Shown here piece by piece: positions 28,343 through 37,855 of a stretch of DNA of 64,000 nucleotides. Where the stretch lies: NCBI RefSeq assembly GCF_021117365.1, contig NZ_CP088262.1, forward strand, positions 3,536,501-3,600,500, given 5' to 3'. The DNA is from Nocardioides sp. cx-173 (lineage in GTDB: Bacteria > Actinomycetota > Actinomycetes > Propionibacteriales > Nocardioidaceae). Each line of letters starts with the position of its first letter. Position 1 is the stretch's first letter. Below the pieces are notes generated by a model. It was not told the DNA's origin, did not search any database, and saw only the letters and a list, made by a program, of their open reading frames with translations. Made by a program: the position numbers and the translations under genes.

Positions 28343-28374
28343 GCGAGTTTCACCGGGCACCCGGTGAAACTCGC
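28343..28374. repeat. 32-nt palindrome, TTTCACCGGG family, with trailing hairpin
   Basis: GCGAGTTTCACCGGG and CCCGGTGAAACTCGC are exact inverted arms around CA. They are followed by GCGCTTCC...GGAAGCGCGAGTTTT (to about 28417), which makes a second hairpin. It sits between the convergent dapD and CoxG-like genes. Close relatives are at 53852-53887 and 54009-54034. Confidence 0.9.
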
Positions 28375-28451
28375 GCTTCCGGTGCGAAGCTTCATGCAGG
28401 AAGCGCGAGTTTTACGACCTCCCTGTGATCGGTGGGGCTGGGCGCAGCGCC

Positions 28452-29213
28452 TCAGCCGCGCAGCCGGCGCAGCAGGCGCCTGAGCAGCACCAGGACGACC
28501 GCGCCGCCCAGCGCCTGCCTCCAGTACGTCTTGAGCAGGATCGGGACGACGGTGGCCCCGAGGTCGAGGGCGTCGTCGTGCTCCTGGTCCGCCGGCTGCG
28601 GGCGCGGCGGGCGGGCCGTCGGCTCCGGAGGGGACACAGGGGACGGCTGAGACGCCGCGGCGGCCGCCGCGTCGGCCAGGGGTGTCGGCTCGGGCTCGGG
28701 CTCGGCCTCGCCGGCGACCTCAGCCTCGGCCGCGGCCTCGACCTCGGGCGCGGCAGCCGCGGGCGAGAGCCGCTGTTCGAGGCAGTCGACGAACTGCCCG
28801 AGGAGCTTGTCCGAGACGTCCTGCATCACCCCGCGCCCGAACTGCGCCGGCTTGCCGGTGATGTGGAGGTCGGTGACGACCTCCACCTCGGTGGCGCCCG
28901 CGGGGTCCGTCGGCGATGCCGTCATCGTGCAGGTGACGACGGCTCCTGCCGTACCGTTGCCGCGCCGGTCCTTGCCCTTGGCGTCCACGACGAAGCGGTG
29001 GGCGGCCTCGTCGCGCTCCACGAAGGTGCCGGAGCCGTTGTATACCAGGGCGATCGGGCCCAGCTTGACCTTGCACGAGCCCTGGAAGGTGTCGCTCTCG
29101 ACCGACGACACGGTGGCGCCGGGGAAGCACTCGGCGACCGACGCGATGTCCTGGAACTGCGCCCAGGTCTGCTCGACGCCGGTCGGGACGGTGAAGCGGT
29201 GGGTGAGGTCCAC
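28452..29213 (-). CDS. coxG: CoxG-like SRPBCC membrane-anchoring subunit
   Basis: 253 residues from GTG at 29213. An N-terminal CoxG/SRPBCC domain covers about residues 1-150 (DLTHRFTVPTGVEQTWAQFQ, FPGATVSS, CKVKLGPIALVYNGSG, FGRGVMQDVSDKLLGQFVDCL). A long Glu/Pro/Ala-rich linker and a C-terminal hydrophobic anchor follow (ALGGAVVLVLLRRLLRRLRG). CoxG recruits the molybdenum hydroxylase to the membrane. It is the last gene of the structural operon S-L-M-G, beginning 4 bases after the coxM stop codon. Confidence 0.88.
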   Translation of the reverse strand: MDLTHRFTVPTGVEQTWAQFQDIASVAECFPGATVSSVESDTFQGSCKVKLGPIALVYNGSGTFVERDEAAHRFVVDAKGKDRRGNGTAGAVVTCTMTASPTDPAGATEVEVVTDLHITGKPAQFGRGVMQDVSDKLLGQFVDCLEQRLSPAAAAPEVEAAAEAEVAGEAEPEPEPTPLADAAAAAASQPSPVSPPEPTARPPRPQPADQEHDDALDLGATVVPILLKTYWRQALGGAVVLVLLRRLLRRLRG

Positions 29214-29217
29214 GCGC

Positions 29218-30072
29218 TCACCTGCCCGCTGCCGAGAGCACGGCACGGCGTACGAGCACCGTGGCCAGGTGCCGGCGGTAGGCCGCATCGCCGTTGAGGT
29301 CCGAGGGCGGGTTGGTGCCGTCGGCGGCATGCGCCGCGGCTGAGGCCACCGCGTCCTCGGTCACCGGCTGGCCCACCAGCGCCTCCTCCACCGAGCGTGC
29401 CCGCAACGGCGTCGAGCCCATGTTGGTCAGCCCGATCCGCGCGTCGGCGATCGCGTCGCCCTCGATCCGCACCGTCGCCGCGACGGCCACGATCGGCCAC
29501 TGGTGCGCGACCCGCACGAACTTCTCGTACGTCGCACCCCAGCCGGTGTGCTTGGGCACCCGGACCTCGGTGAGGATCTCGTCCTCGCCGATGGCGGTCT
29601 CGAAGAGGTCGACGAAGAAGTCGTCGGCCTGGACCGTGCGCGTCCCGCCGGGGCCCGCGATCACGAACTGCGCGCCGAGCGCGAGCGCGGGCGCGCCGAG
29701 GTCCCCGGCCGGGTCGGCGTGGGCGAGCGCCCCGCCGAACGTGCCCCGGTGCCGGATCTGGTGGTCGGCCAGGTGCTCGACGGCCTGGGAGATCAGCGCG
29801 GCGTGCTCGGCGACGAGCGGGTCGTGCTCCACCACCGAGTGCGGGGTCATCGCGCCGATGACGAGCGCGTCGCCGTCGTCGCGGATGCCGCGCAGCCCGT
29901 CGATCCGCCCGAGGTCGATCACGACCTCGGGCGCGTTGAGCCGCATCCGCAGCACCGGCAGCAGGCTCTGGCCGCCGGCCAGGATCTTGGCGTCGTCGCC
30001 GTGCCGGCCGAGCGCGGCGAGCGCCTCCTCGACCGTGGTCGGGGCCAGGTAGTCGAACTGTGCGGGGATCAT
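29218..30072 (-). CDS. coxM: FAD-binding medium subunit of a molybdenum hydroxylase
   Basis: 284 residues from ATG at 30072, with an ATGA overlap with the large-subunit stop. The FAD-binding motifs of the CoxM/XdhB family are present: AKILAGGQSLLPVLRMRLN and HRGTFGGALAHADPAGDLGA. A C-terminal CO_deh_flav domain follows (FDYLAP start; GLTNMGSTPLRARSVEEAL). It passes electrons from the two Fe-S clusters to FAD in the S-M-L heterotrimer. Confidence 0.92.
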   Translation of the reverse strand: MIPAQFDYLAPTTVEEALAALGRHGDDAKILAGGQSLLPVLRMRLNAPEVVIDLGRIDGLRGIRDDGDALVIGAMTPHSVVEHDPLVAEHAALISQAVEHLADHQIRHRGTFGGALAHADPAGDLGAPALALGAQFVIAGPGGTRTVQADDFFVDLFETAIGEDEILTEVRVPKHTGWGATYEKFVRVAHQWPIVAVAATVRIEGDAIADARIGLTNMGSTPLRARSVEEALVGQPVTEDAVASAAAHAADGTNPPSDLNGDAAYRRHLATVLVRRAVLSAAGR

Positions 30073-32600
30073 GCGTCGCTCCCTCCGGTCGTGCGGTCCA
30101 CGGTGCCCTCCATGCCGGTCGACTCGTCGAAGTGCGGTGCCGCGGCGCCGACGGTCTCGGCCTGCCCACCGCCTCCGGCAGCGCCACCACGGGCTTGCGC
30201 GATGGCCTTCCACACCCGCTCCGGCGTGCAGGGCATGCGGATGTCGTTGACGCCCAGGTGCCGTACGGCGTCCACCACCGCGTTGACGACCGCCGGGGTG
30301 GAGGCGATCGTCCCGGCCTCCCCCACGCCCTTGGTGCCCAGGCTGTTGGTCGTTGCCGGCGACGTCGTGTGGTCGAGGTCGAAGCTGATCGTGTCGGCCG
30401 AGGTGGGCAGCAGGTAGTCGACGAACGAGCCCGTCACCAGCGTGCCGGAGTCGTCGTACACGGCCTCCTCCCACAGCGCCTGCGAGATGCCCTGCACCAG
30501 GCCGCCGTGCAGCTGCCCGGAGACGATGAGCGGGTTGATGATGTTGCCGACGTCGTCGCAGGCGGCGTACTTGCGCATCGTCACCTGCCCGGTCTCGGTG
30601 TCGACCTCCATCGCGCACAGGTGGGTGCCGTGCGGGTAGTTGAAGTTCACCGGGTCGAAGGTCGCGTCGGAGTCCAGCGAGGCCTCGACGCCGTCGGGCA
30701 GGTTGTGGGCGGCGAACGTCGCCAGCGCGACCTCGGCCATCGCCATCCCCTGGTCGGTGCCCTTCACGGAGAACCGGCCGGCCTTGAACTCCAGGTCGTC
30801 GGCCGCGGCCTCGAGCAGGTGCGCGGCGATCGGCCTGGCCTTCTCGATGACCTTGTCCGCGGCCCGCACGATCGCCTCGCCGCCGACGACCAGCGACCGG
30901 GAGCCGTAGGTGTCGAGGCCCTTGTGGCTCACCATGGTGTCGCCGTGGAGGACCTCCACGTCCTCGAAGGCGACCCCGAGCCGATCGGCGACGATCTGGC
31001 TGAACGCCGTCTCGTGGCCCTGGCCGTGCGCCGAGGCCCCGGTGAGGACCTCCACCTTGCCGGTCGGCAGCATCCGCACGCTCGCGTGCTCCCACCCGCC
31101 CGCGCCGTAGTCGAGCGAGCCCAGCACCCGCGAGGGCGCCAGTCCGCACATCTCGGTGAACGTCGAGACGCCGATCCCGAGCTGGACCCGGTCCCCCGCC
31201 TCGCGGCGGGCGCGCTGCTCGGCGCGCAGCTCGTCGTAGCCGAAGAGCTCCTTGGCCCGCGCGGTCGCGGCCTCGTAGTTGCCGGAGTCGTACTCCAGGC
31301 CCGCCACCGTCGTGAACGGGAACTCCTCGTGGGTGATCCAGTTGCGCTCACGGATCTCGAGCGGGTCCACGCCCACCTCGGCGGCGAGCTCGTCCATGAT
31401 CCGCTCGACGGCGTACGTCGCCTCGGGCCGGCCGGCGCCGCGGTAGGCGTCGGTCCAGGTCTTGTTGGTCAGGACCGTCTGGACGTTGAACTGGTAGGCC
31501 GGGAACTTGTAGATCGCGTTGAACATGAAGGCGCCGAGCACCGGCACCCCGCCGCCGACGAGGGAGACGTGTGAGCCGAGATCGGCCAGCAGCTCGACCT
31601 TGAAGCCCGTGACCCGCCCGTTCTTCTCGGCCGAGAGCGTGAGCCTCTGCCACTGGTCGCGCCCGTGGTGGGCGGCCATGAGGGACTCCGAGCGGGTCTC
31701 GGTGTACTTCACCGGCTTGCCGAGCCGACGCGCCAGGAGGAAGGTGATGAACTCCTCCGGGGTGGTCTGCAGCTTGCCACCGAAGCCGCCACCCACGTCC
31801 GGGGCGATGACCCGGATCTTGGACTCGGAGACGCCGGTGACCGCCGCGAGCAGGAACTTCAGGATGTGCGGGATCTGGGTCGCCGACCACATGGTGATCT
31901 GCTCGCCGGTCGGGTCCACCACCGTGGAGCGCGGCTCCATGAACGCCGGGATCAGGCGCTGCTGGCGGTACTCGCGCTCGATCACGATGCCGTCGGTGCG
32001 GGCACGGGCGATCGCCTCGTCCACGTTGCCGCCGGTGCCGGCCTCGGCCGAGTCGAAGGTCCAGAGCGCCGACCGGTTCGTGCCCAGGTCGGGGTGCGCG
32101 AGCGCTCCGCCGTTCTCCGGGGTGGCCGCCGCCGCCTCCTTGAGGTCGAGCGCGGCCGGGAGCTCCTCGTAGTCGATGTCGACGAGCTCGGCCGCGTCGC
32201 GCGCCTCGGCCGCCGTACGCGCCGCGACCACGGCGACGATCTCGCCGGCGAACACCACCCGGTCGACCGCGATCGGCGGGTGGTTCGGGGTCACCTGGTC
32301 CGGCGTGATCGGCCAGGCGTTGGGCAGCCCTCCCTGCTCGTCGGCGACCTCGGCGCCGGTGATGACGGTGACGACGTTGGGCGCGGCCTTCGCCATGCTG
32401 GTGTCGATGTTCGTGATCCTCGCGTGCGCGAAGGGGCTGCGGACCATCGCGAGGTGCAGCATGCCGGGCAGGACCAGGTTGTCGGTCCATCGCGTGCGGC
32501 CGGTGATCAGCCGCTGGTCCTCCTTGCGACGCCGGTCCTTGCCGATCTCGAGGCCGGCGTCCGGCTCGGCCTGGGTCATCTCGTCGTCGGTGAGCGTCAC
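30069..32600 (-). CDS. coxL: molybdopterin-binding large subunit, form II CoxL-like
   Basis: 843 residues from GTG at 32600, chosen for its 4-base GTGA overlap with the small-subunit stop; ATG at 32579 is possible. Family motifs include the cofactor-contact segments [12 protein letters not shown] ([15 protein letters not shown]) and GQGHETAF. The active-site loop reads AYRGAGR, the form II signature. True CO dehydrogenases (form I) carry AYxCSFR with the Cu-Mo cysteine. The enzyme is therefore probably an aerobic molybdenum hydroxylase for an aldehyde or N-heterocycle; the substrate is unknown. I use the cox symbol only for homology. Confidence 0.93.
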   Translation of the reverse strand: MTLTDDEMTQAEPDAGLEIGKDRRRKEDQRLITGRTRWTDNLVLPGMLHLAMVRSPFAHARITNIDTSMAKAAPNVVTVITGAEVADEQGGLPNAWPITPDQVTPNHPPIAVDRVVFAGEIVAVVAARTAAEARDAAELVDIDYEELPAALDLKEAAAATPENGGALAHPDLGTNRSALWTFDSAEAGTGGNVDEAIARARTDGIVIEREYRQQRLIPAFMEPRSTVVDPTGEQITMWSATQIPHILKFLLAAVTGVSESKIRVIAPDVGGGFGGKLQTTPEEFITFLLARRLGKPVKYTETRSESLMAAHHGRDQWQRLTLSAEKNGRVTGFKVELLADLGSHVSLVGGGVPVLGAFMFNAIYKFPAYQFNVQTVLTNKTWTDAYRGAGRPEATYAVERIMDELAAEVGVDPLEIRERNWITHEEFPFTTVAGLEYDSGNYEAATARAKELFGYDELRAEQRARREAGDRVQLGIGVSTFTEMCGLAPSRVLGSLDYGAGGWEHASVRMLPTGKVEVLTGASAHGQGHETAFSQIVADRLGVAFEDVEVLHGDTMVSHKGLDTYGSRSLVVGGEAIVRAADKVIEKARPIAAHLLEAAADDLEFKAGRFSVKGTDQGMAMAEVALATFAAHNLPDGVEASLDSDATFDPVNFNYPHGTHLCAMEVDTETGQVTMRKYAACDDVGNIINPLIVSGQLHGGLVQGISQALWEEAVYDDSGTLVTGSFVDYLLPTSADTISFDLDHTTSPATTNSLGTKGVGEAGTIASTPAVVNAVVDAVRHLGVNDIRMPCTPERVWKAIAQARGGAAGGGGQAETVGAAAPHFDESTGMEGTVDRTTGGSDA

Positions 32601-33070
32601 TGGGCACCCCCGGTGGCCGCGGCCGCGTGCTGCACGGACCTCACGATGTTGTGGTAGCCGGTGCACCGGCACAGGTTGCCCTCGAGGCCGACTCGGATCT
32701 CCTGCTCGGAGGGGTTCGGGTTGGTCTTCAGCAGGTCGACGCTCTGCATGATCATCCCGGGCGTGCAGAAGCCGCACTGCAGCCCGTGGCACTCCCGGAA
32801 CGACTTCTGGACCTGATGCAGCTCGCCGTCCTGGGCCAGGCCCTCGATCGTGGTGACCTCACCCCCGTCGGCCTGCACCGCCAGCACGTTGCAGGACTTC
32901 ACGCTGACCCCGTCGAGGTGGACCGTGCACGCCCCGCAGTTGGACGTGTCGCAGCCGATCACGGTCCCGGTCTTGCCGAGCTTCTCGCGCAGGTACTGCA
33001 CCAGCAGCATCCGCGGTTCGACCTCGTCGGACACCCTCGATCCGTCGACGGTCAGGTTGATTCGGGTCAT
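32597..33070 (-). CDS. coxS: [2Fe-2S] small subunit of a molybdenum hydroxylase
   Basis: 157 residues from ATG at 33070. Both clusters are fully liganded: plant-type Cys40, Cys45, Cys48 and Cys60 ([15 protein letters not shown]), and Cys99, Cys102, Cys134 and Cys136 ([18 protein letters not shown]). It is the first structural gene, 145 bp after the regulator's stop. A CRP-like site lies 29-44 bases upstream. Confidence 0.93.
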   Translation of the reverse strand: MTRINLTVDGSRVSDEVEPRMLLVQYLREKLGKTGTVIGCDTSNCGACTVHLDGVSVKSCNVLAVQADGGEVTTIEGLAQDGELHQVQKSFRECHGLQCGFCTPGMIMQSVDLLKTNPNPSEQEIRVGLEGNLCRCTGYHNIVRSVQHAAAATGGAQ

Positions 33071-33098
33071 GGACGACTCCCTCGCACGTGGGTGGGCG

Positions 33099-33114
33099 TG
33101 TGACGCCGATCACG
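33099..33114 (-). promoter_or_regulatory. CRP/GlxR-like site upstream of coxS
   Basis: TGTGA-CGCCGA-TCACG differs from the TGTGA-N6-TCACA consensus at one base. It is centred about 36 bases before the coxS ATG. A second such site precedes the regulator gene at 34494. Confidence 0.45.
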
Positions 33115-33155
33115 CTAGGAGCCCCCGGTTGGCGGAAGGTAGGTCCCATCGTCCC

Positions 33156-33188
33156 GCTGACCCGTCAGAAACTTTCTGACGGGTCAGC
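33156..33188. repeat. 33-nt palindrome, GACCCGTCAGAAA family (copy 1)
   Basis: GCTGACCCGTCAGAAA and TTTCTGACGGGTCAGC are exact 16-base arms around a single C. A shorter AGTTGGTGACGGGTCAGCG follows. The identical 33-mer occurs at 51350-51382. This copy lies between the regulator stop and coxS. Confidence 0.95.
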
Positions 33189-33214
33189 GGGGATTTGGTG
33201 AAGTTGGTGACGGG

Positions 33215-34450
33215 TCAGCGGGTGGCGACGGCGAGGCGGCCCTTCAGGAGCGGGACCGCGGGGTGGGCGCTGCCGGCGAGGTGGGCGAGGCAGACCTCGA
33301 GCACCTGGGTGTCGTACGGCGCGAGCTCGCTGTAGCGGACCACGGCGTCGGGGACCGGGTCGGCCAGCAGCGCCTCGCGGACGGCGACGGCGACGTACTC
33401 GGCCAGGTCCCCGAGGGCCGGTGAGTTGGTGCCGGGGAGCAGGTCGCCGCCGTAGGCGTCGACCGCGGCGGCGACGTGGCCGCCGCGCAGCAGGGTCAGC
33501 ACGTGCTCGACGTCGGTGGCGACGGGCATGAGGAGCCGGTAGGGGCGCGAGGAGAGCTGACCGCCCAGGGCCGCGCGCAGATGGGACACCTCGGCCTTGA
33601 GGGTCGAGAACGTCACCGCCTGGTCGCCGTAGACCAGGGCGTGGAGCTGGTCGAGCGAGAGCCCCTCGGGGTGCAGCGCGAGGAGGGCCAGGATCTCGGT
33701 CTGACGGCGGTTCAGCAGGAGCCGCTGCCCGTCCAGGCGCACCTCGGCGGTGCCCAGCAGGGTCATCACCAGGCCGGGGTCCTGGGTCGGCTCGTCGGCG
33801 CGGGCGGAGGGGTGGTGCGCCGACCTGGGCACCGCGGACTCGATCAGCCGCGCCATGACCCGCGCGGTCGCGAGCCCGATGGGGTGGGTGCGGTCCCAGG
33901 TCGTCGAGAGGTCGAGGACCCCGAGCTGGAGGCCGGTGGCCGGGTCGACCACGGGCGCGGCCCAGCAGACCCAGCTGTGCACGATCGAGGCGTAGTGCTC
34001 GGCGCTGAACACCATGGCCGGCTCACCCAGCCGGTTGGCGAGGTCCAGTGCGTTGGTGCCCACCGACTCGTCGTCCCAGCGACCGCCGGCCACGAAGTTG
34101 ACCGTCTCCGCCTTGCGCCGCATCACCCGACCGCCGTACGTCCACAGGATGCGGGTGTCGGCGTCGGTCACGGCGAGGACCAGGTCGCCGTCCTCGGCGG
34201 TACGGCGCAGCTCGGCCTCGACGCTTTCGACCGCGACCTGAAGCGGCGAGTCCTTCCAGATCGACGCGGTCTCGTCCTCGTCGGCGAGGGGCGCCTCGGT
34301 GACGTCGGGCGTGATCGCGGCGGTCGAGCGGGTCCAGCTGGAGAGGATCTCGGGGCGGACGACGGGCGCGGCCAGGTCGCCGGACTCGACGAAGGTGGTC
34401 CAGGCGCGCATGGCCTCGCGCTTGCGGTCCCGCAGCTCGCCGAGCGCCAT
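33215..34450 (-). CDS. GAF-domain regulator with C-terminal winged helix
   Basis: 411 residues. The N-terminal half resembles the sensor of AcoR-type activators: GGRWDDESVGTNALDLANRLGE, FSAEHYASIVHSWVCWAAPV and GLQLGVLDLS, a GAF domain. The C-terminal half carries an OmpR/SARP-like winged helix (LLGTAEVRLDGQRLLLNRRQTEILALLALHPEGLS...STLKAEVSHLRAALG) rather than the AAA+ domain and Fis HTH of AcoR. It sits directly upstream of the cox structural genes on the same strand, so it is their probable regulator. A CRP-like site precedes it. Confidence 0.8.
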   Translation of the reverse strand: MALGELRDRKREAMRAWTTFVESGDLAAPVVRPEILSSWTRSTAAITPDVTEAPLADEDETASIWKDSPLQVAVESVEAELRRTAEDGDLVLAVTDADTRILWTYGGRVMRRKAETVNFVAGGRWDDESVGTNALDLANRLGEPAMVFSAEHYASIVHSWVCWAAPVVDPATGLQLGVLDLSTTWDRTHPIGLATARVMARLIESAVPRSAHHPSARADEPTQDPGLVMTLLGTAEVRLDGQRLLLNRRQTEILALLALHPEGLSLDQLHALVYGDQAVTFSTLKAEVSHLRAALGGQLSSRPYRLLMPVATDVEHVLTLLRGGHVAAAVDAYGGDLLPGTNSPALGDLAEYVAVAVREALLADPVPDAVVRYSELAPYDTQVLEVCLAHLAGSAHPAVPLLKGRLAVATR

Positions 34451-34493
34451 GGTGATCCCCGATCTGGTCTCCGCGCCAACGTAACACCCAGCA

Positions 34494-34509
34494 GGTGACC
34501 TGCATCACA
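34494..34509 (-). promoter_or_regulatory. CRP/GlxR-like site upstream of the GAF regulator
   Basis: GGTGA-CCTGCA-TCACA, one mismatch from TGTGA-N6-TCACA, lies 44-59 bases before the ATG at 34450. The site at 33099 is the second within the same cluster. Confidence 0.45.
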
Positions 34510-34537
34510 GTCGCCGAGCGGACCCCGGAGGCGAGCC

Positions 34538-35593
34538 TCAGCCGAGCCGGCGGCGCAGGAACGTGATCGTGCGGTCCATCGAGCGCTGCCAGTCGAAGGA
34601 GAAGGCATGGGCCTCGCCCCGGTAGACCTCCAGCTGGGCGTCGACGCCGGCGCGGCGCAGGGCGCGGTCGGTGGTGACGGCCCACGGGAACGGGCAGGTC
34701 TCGTCGGTGTCGGCGTGGTGCGCCAGGACCGGCTCGGTGATGCGGTCGAAGTAGCTCCGTGGCGAGAGGCCGGCGTACACCTCGGGCGCCGACCGCGGCG
34801 TGCCGAGCGCGTCGTAGAGCGCCGTGACCTCGTCGGGGCGCTCGGGCTCGACGAAGTGGCGCAGGTTGTCGAGGTAGCGCGAGGACACCGACGCGTAGAT
34901 CACGGCCGCGTCCACCAGACCGGGCGCGACGACCAGGGCATTGAGCGTCACACCGCCGCCCATCGAGCGCCCGAGCATCGCCATCCGGTCCTCGTCGACG
35001 TACGGCTCGCGCTCCAGGGCGAGTACGGCGTGGATGGCGTCGCGGGTGTAGCCCAGGCGCGTCTGCCGGGAGAGCTCGCCCGCGGGGTCGGAGCCGGCGT
35101 GGCCGCGGTAGTCGGTGTGCAGCACGGCGAAGCCGGCGTCGGCCAGAGCGATCTGCTCGCGGGCCAGGCCCTGCCCCGGCGCGTAGTAGGCCGGCTCGAT
35201 GTAGCCGTGGTTGAGGACGATGCCGGGGAACGGGCCGCGACCGCGGGGGCGCAGCAGGATGCCCGAGACCGTCAGGTCGCCGCTGCGGTAGGTGACCTGG
35301 TAGCGGGTGTAGCGGTCGGTCTGCTCGATCACCTCGCCGTAGCGGATCCGGCTCGCGCGGAAGTCCTCGCGCATCAGCGCCGGGAGCGAGCGCGGGTCCG
35401 GCACCGGCGGCAGGGTCTCGGAGGGCGCGACCGGCGACGGCGTACCCGACGCGCTGGCCGAGGGGCTGGCCGAGGGGCTGGCTGACGAGGTCGGCGCCCG
35501 GTCGCCCGGCTGCACCCCGGGCTCCTCGGTGTCGGTGGTGCAGGCCGCGAGCGGCAGCAGCAGCAGGAGCGCGACCCAGCCCGGGGCCCGCAT
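34538..35593 (-). CDS. secreted alpha/beta-hydrolase lipoprotein (S9-like)
   Basis: 351 residues from ATG at 35593, one-base overlap with the coxF-like stop. A lipoprotein signal (MRAPGWVALLLLLPLAACTT) predicts lipidation at the Cys of LAAC. A Ser/Pro linker is followed by a dipeptidyl-peptidase-like hydrolase: oxyanion HGYIEPAYYAPG, nucleophile elbow GRSMGGG, Asp in HHADTDETCP and His in GEAHAFSFDW. The substrate is unknown. It is curious within a cox operon: it may make or release the substrate outside the cell, but this is inference. Confidence 0.85.
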   Translation of the reverse strand: MRAPGWVALLLLLPLAACTTDTEEPGVQPGDRAPTSSASPSASPSASASGTPSPVAPSETLPPVPDPRSLPALMREDFRASRIRYGEVIEQTDRYTRYQVTYRSGDLTVSGILLRPRGRGPFPGIVLNHGYIEPAYYAPGQGLAREQIALADAGFAVLHTDYRGHAGSDPAGELSRQTRLGYTRDAIHAVLALEREPYVDEDRMAMLGRSMGGGVTLNALVVAPGLVDAAVIYASVSSRYLDNLRHFVEPERPDEVTALYDALGTPRSAPEVYAGLSPRSYFDRITEPVLAHHADTDETCPFPWAVTTDRALRRAGVDAQLEVYRGEAHAFSFDWQRSMDRTITFLRRRLG

Positions 35594-36741
35594 CACGGCG
35601 CCCCGTCGACGCGGTCCAGGTCGCGGTGGATGCGCCCCTCGGTGGCCGCCAGGCGCTCCCCGCTGCCGCCCCAGCGGCCGGCGATGATCTCCGCGGCGAT
35701 GCTGATCGCGGTCTCCTCGGGGGTGCGCGCGCCCAGGTCGAGCCCGATCGGGCTGGAGAGCCGGCCGAGCTCCTCCTCGGTGAGCCCCGCCTCGCGCAGG
35801 CGGGTCATCCGGTCGTCGTGGGTACGCCGCGAGCCCATGGCCCCGACGTAGGCCACCTCCGGCAGCCGCAGCGCCACCTCGAGCAGCGGGACGTCGAACT
35901 TCGGGTCGTGGGTGAGCACGGTGATGACCGTGCGGCCGTCGAGGCGCCCGGCGGCCTGCTCGGCCCCGAGGTAGCGGTGCGGCCAGTCGACGACCACCTC
36001 GTGGGCGTCGGGGAACCGACTGGCGGTGGCGAAGACCGGCCGGGCGTCGCAGACGGTGATCTGGTAGCCGAGGAAGCCGCCGACCCGGGCGACCGCGGCG
36101 GCGAAGTCGATCGCACCGAAGACCAGCAGCCGCGGCTTGGGGGCGAAGGCCCACACGAAGACCCGCATGCCCTCACCCCGGCGCTCGCCGTCGGGCCCAT
36201 AGGTGAGCGTGGCGTTGCTGCCGGCGGCGAGCAGCCCGAGGGCGTCGTCGTGGACGGCGTCGTCGGCGCGCGTGGACCCCAGGCCTCCGGTGCACGCGGC
36301 CCGGTCGGCCCGCACCACCAGGCGGCGGCCGACCCGCGTGGGGTCGGGGTGCTCGATGACCGTGGCGAGCGCGACGGGGCGCCCCGCCTCGATGTCGGCG
36401 GCCAGCTCCCCGAGGTCCGGGAAGGTCTCGCGCGAGACCTTCTCGACGTACACGTCGAGGATGCCGCCGCAGGTGAGGCCGACCGCGAACGCGTCGTCGT
36501 CGCTCACGCCGTAGCGCTCCAGCACGGGCGCGCCGCTCGCGACGACCGACTGGGCCAGGTCGTAGACGGCGCCCTCGACGCAGCCGCCCGAGACCGACCC
36601 GACCGCGGCCCCGTCGGGCGTCACCAGCATCGAGGCGCCCGGCGGGCGGGGCGCGGAGCGGAAGGTCGCCACGACGGTGCCGAGGCCGATCTCCTCGCCG
36701 GCCTGCCAGCGCGCCATCAGGTCGTCCAGGACGTCACGCAC
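35593..36741 (-). CDS. coxF: XdhC/CoxF-type molybdenum enzyme maturation factor
   Basis: 382 residues from GTG at 36741, overlapping the CoxE-like stop by 8 bases. The N-terminal XdhC_CoxI domain is clear (GTVVATFRSAPRPPGASMLVT, GSVSGGCVEGAVYDLA, CGGILDVYVE). So is the C-terminal Rossmann domain (LLVFGAIDFAAAVARVGGFLGY...VLTHDPKFD...VGAMGSRRTHDDR). XdhC proteins bind the molybdenum cofactor, help to sulfurate it and insert it into the large subunit. Confidence 0.9.
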   Translation of the reverse strand: MRDVLDDLMARWQAGEEIGLGTVVATFRSAPRPPGASMLVTPDGAAVGSVSGGCVEGAVYDLAQSVVASGAPVLERYGVSDDDAFAVGLTCGGILDVYVEKVSRETFPDLGELAADIEAGRPVALATVIEHPDPTRVGRRLVVRADRAACTGGLGSTRADDAVHDDALGLLAAGSNATLTYGPDGERRGEGMRVFVWAFAPKPRLLVFGAIDFAAAVARVGGFLGYQITVCDARPVFATASRFPDAHEVVVDWPHRYLGAEQAAGRLDGRTVITVLTHDPKFDVPLLEVALRLPEVAYVGAMGSRRTHDDRMTRLREAGLTEEELGRLSSPIGLDLGARTPEETAISIAAEIIAGRWGGSGERLAATEGRIHRDLDRVDGAP

Positions 36742-37855
36742 GGGCCACCACCTCCAGGACCTCCGCGAACGTCGCCAGCGAGTGCCCGGCGACGAAGTCG
36801 TCGACGTGGGGCAGCGCCGCGAGGACCCCCTGCTGGACCGGCTCGTAGCCCTCCTTGCCGCGGTGCGGGTTGACCCAGACCACGTGGTGCGCGACCCGCT
36901 TCAGGCGCGCCATCTGCGCGCCGAGCAGCGCCGTGTCGCCGCGCTCCCAGCCGTCGCTGAAGATCACGACGACCGCCCCGCGGGCCAGACCGCGGCGGCC
37001 CCAGCGGTCGAGGAAGACCTGCAGGGTCTCGCCCAGACGGGTGCCGCCGGACCAGTCGGGCACGGCCTCCCCGGCCGCGACCAGCGCCCGCGCGACGTCG
37101 CGGTTGTGCAGCGCGCGGGTCAGGTGCGTGAGCCGAGTGCCGACGGTGAACGTCTCGACCGCTCCCGCTCCCTGCGAGATCCGGTGCGCCAGGCGCAGCA
37201 GCGCGTCGGCGTAGCCGTTCATCGAGCCCGACACGTCGACCAGCAGCACGATCCGCCGCGGGCGCACCGCACGGCGGCGCCACTCGATGGCGGCCGGCTC
37301 GCCGAGGCGGCGCAGGCTGGCACGCAACGTGCGGGAGGCGTCCACCCGTCCGCGGTGCCACGCCCGGTGCCGCGCCGTACGGCGGACGGGTGCGCGCGGG
37401 CGCAGCGTGGCGAACATGGTGTCGAGCCGGGCCTTCTCGGCGGCGGAGAGGGTGGCGACGTCGCGGTGGCGGAGCACCTCGGCGGCCGAGGCCCGCGCGT
37501 GGACGCTCTCCTGCGCCGCCTCACCGCTGCCGGGGCCCTCGTCGGCGGGCAGGCCGGACGGGGCGGGGACCGACGGCGGGGCGGAGCGACTGCGGGGCAG
37601 CCCGTCGCGAGCGTCGAACCAGGCGGTGAAGACCTGGTCGTAGCGGACCAGGTCGTCGGGTGAGCCGCAGAGCGTGGCGCGGCCCGCGGTGTAGGTGGCG
37701 CGCTGGTCGCCCAGGCCGACGAGGGCGACCGCCTCCACGAAGGTCCGGGCGCGGTCCTGGGTGACCGGCAGGCCGGCCGCCCGCAGCGCCCGAGTGAACC
37801 CCACCAGCACCTCGTCGGCCTCGTGGCGCAGCGGCGGCGCCGCAGGGTCGCTCAT
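36734..37855 (-). CDS. coxE: CoxE-like VWA-domain protein
   Basis: 373 residues from ATG at 37855, with an ATGA overlap with the MoxR stop. The C-terminal von Willebrand A domain has the metal-site motif DVSGSMNGYA and later DWSGGTRLGETL and VVIFSDGWERGD. The N-terminal part is helical and Pro/Ser-rich in the middle. CoxE works with the AAA+ CoxD in post-translational maturation of the molybdenum site. Confidence 0.9.
   Translation of the reverse strand: MSDPAAPPLRHEADEVLVGFTRALRAAGLPVTQDRARTFVEAVALVGLGDQRATYTAGRATLCGSPDDLVRYDQVFTAWFDARDGLPRSRSAPPSVPAPSGLPADEGPGSGEAAQESVHARASAAEVLRHRDVATLSAAEKARLDTMFATLRPRAPVRRTARHRAWHRGRVDASRTLRASLRRLGEPAAIEWRRRAVRPRRIVLLVDVSGSMNGYADALLRLAHRISQGAGAVETFTVGTRLTHLTRALHNRDVARALVAAGEAVPDWSGGTRLGETLQVFLDRWGRRGLARGAVVVIFSDGWERGDTALLGAQMARLKRVAHHVVWVNPHRGKEGYEPVQQGVLAALPHVDDFVAGHSLATFAEVLEVVARA

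Noticed and set aside
30069..33070. True aerobic carbon monoxide dehydrogenase (form I).
   Set aside because: The active-site loop reads AYRGAGR and not AYxCSFR; the Cys that holds copper is absent.
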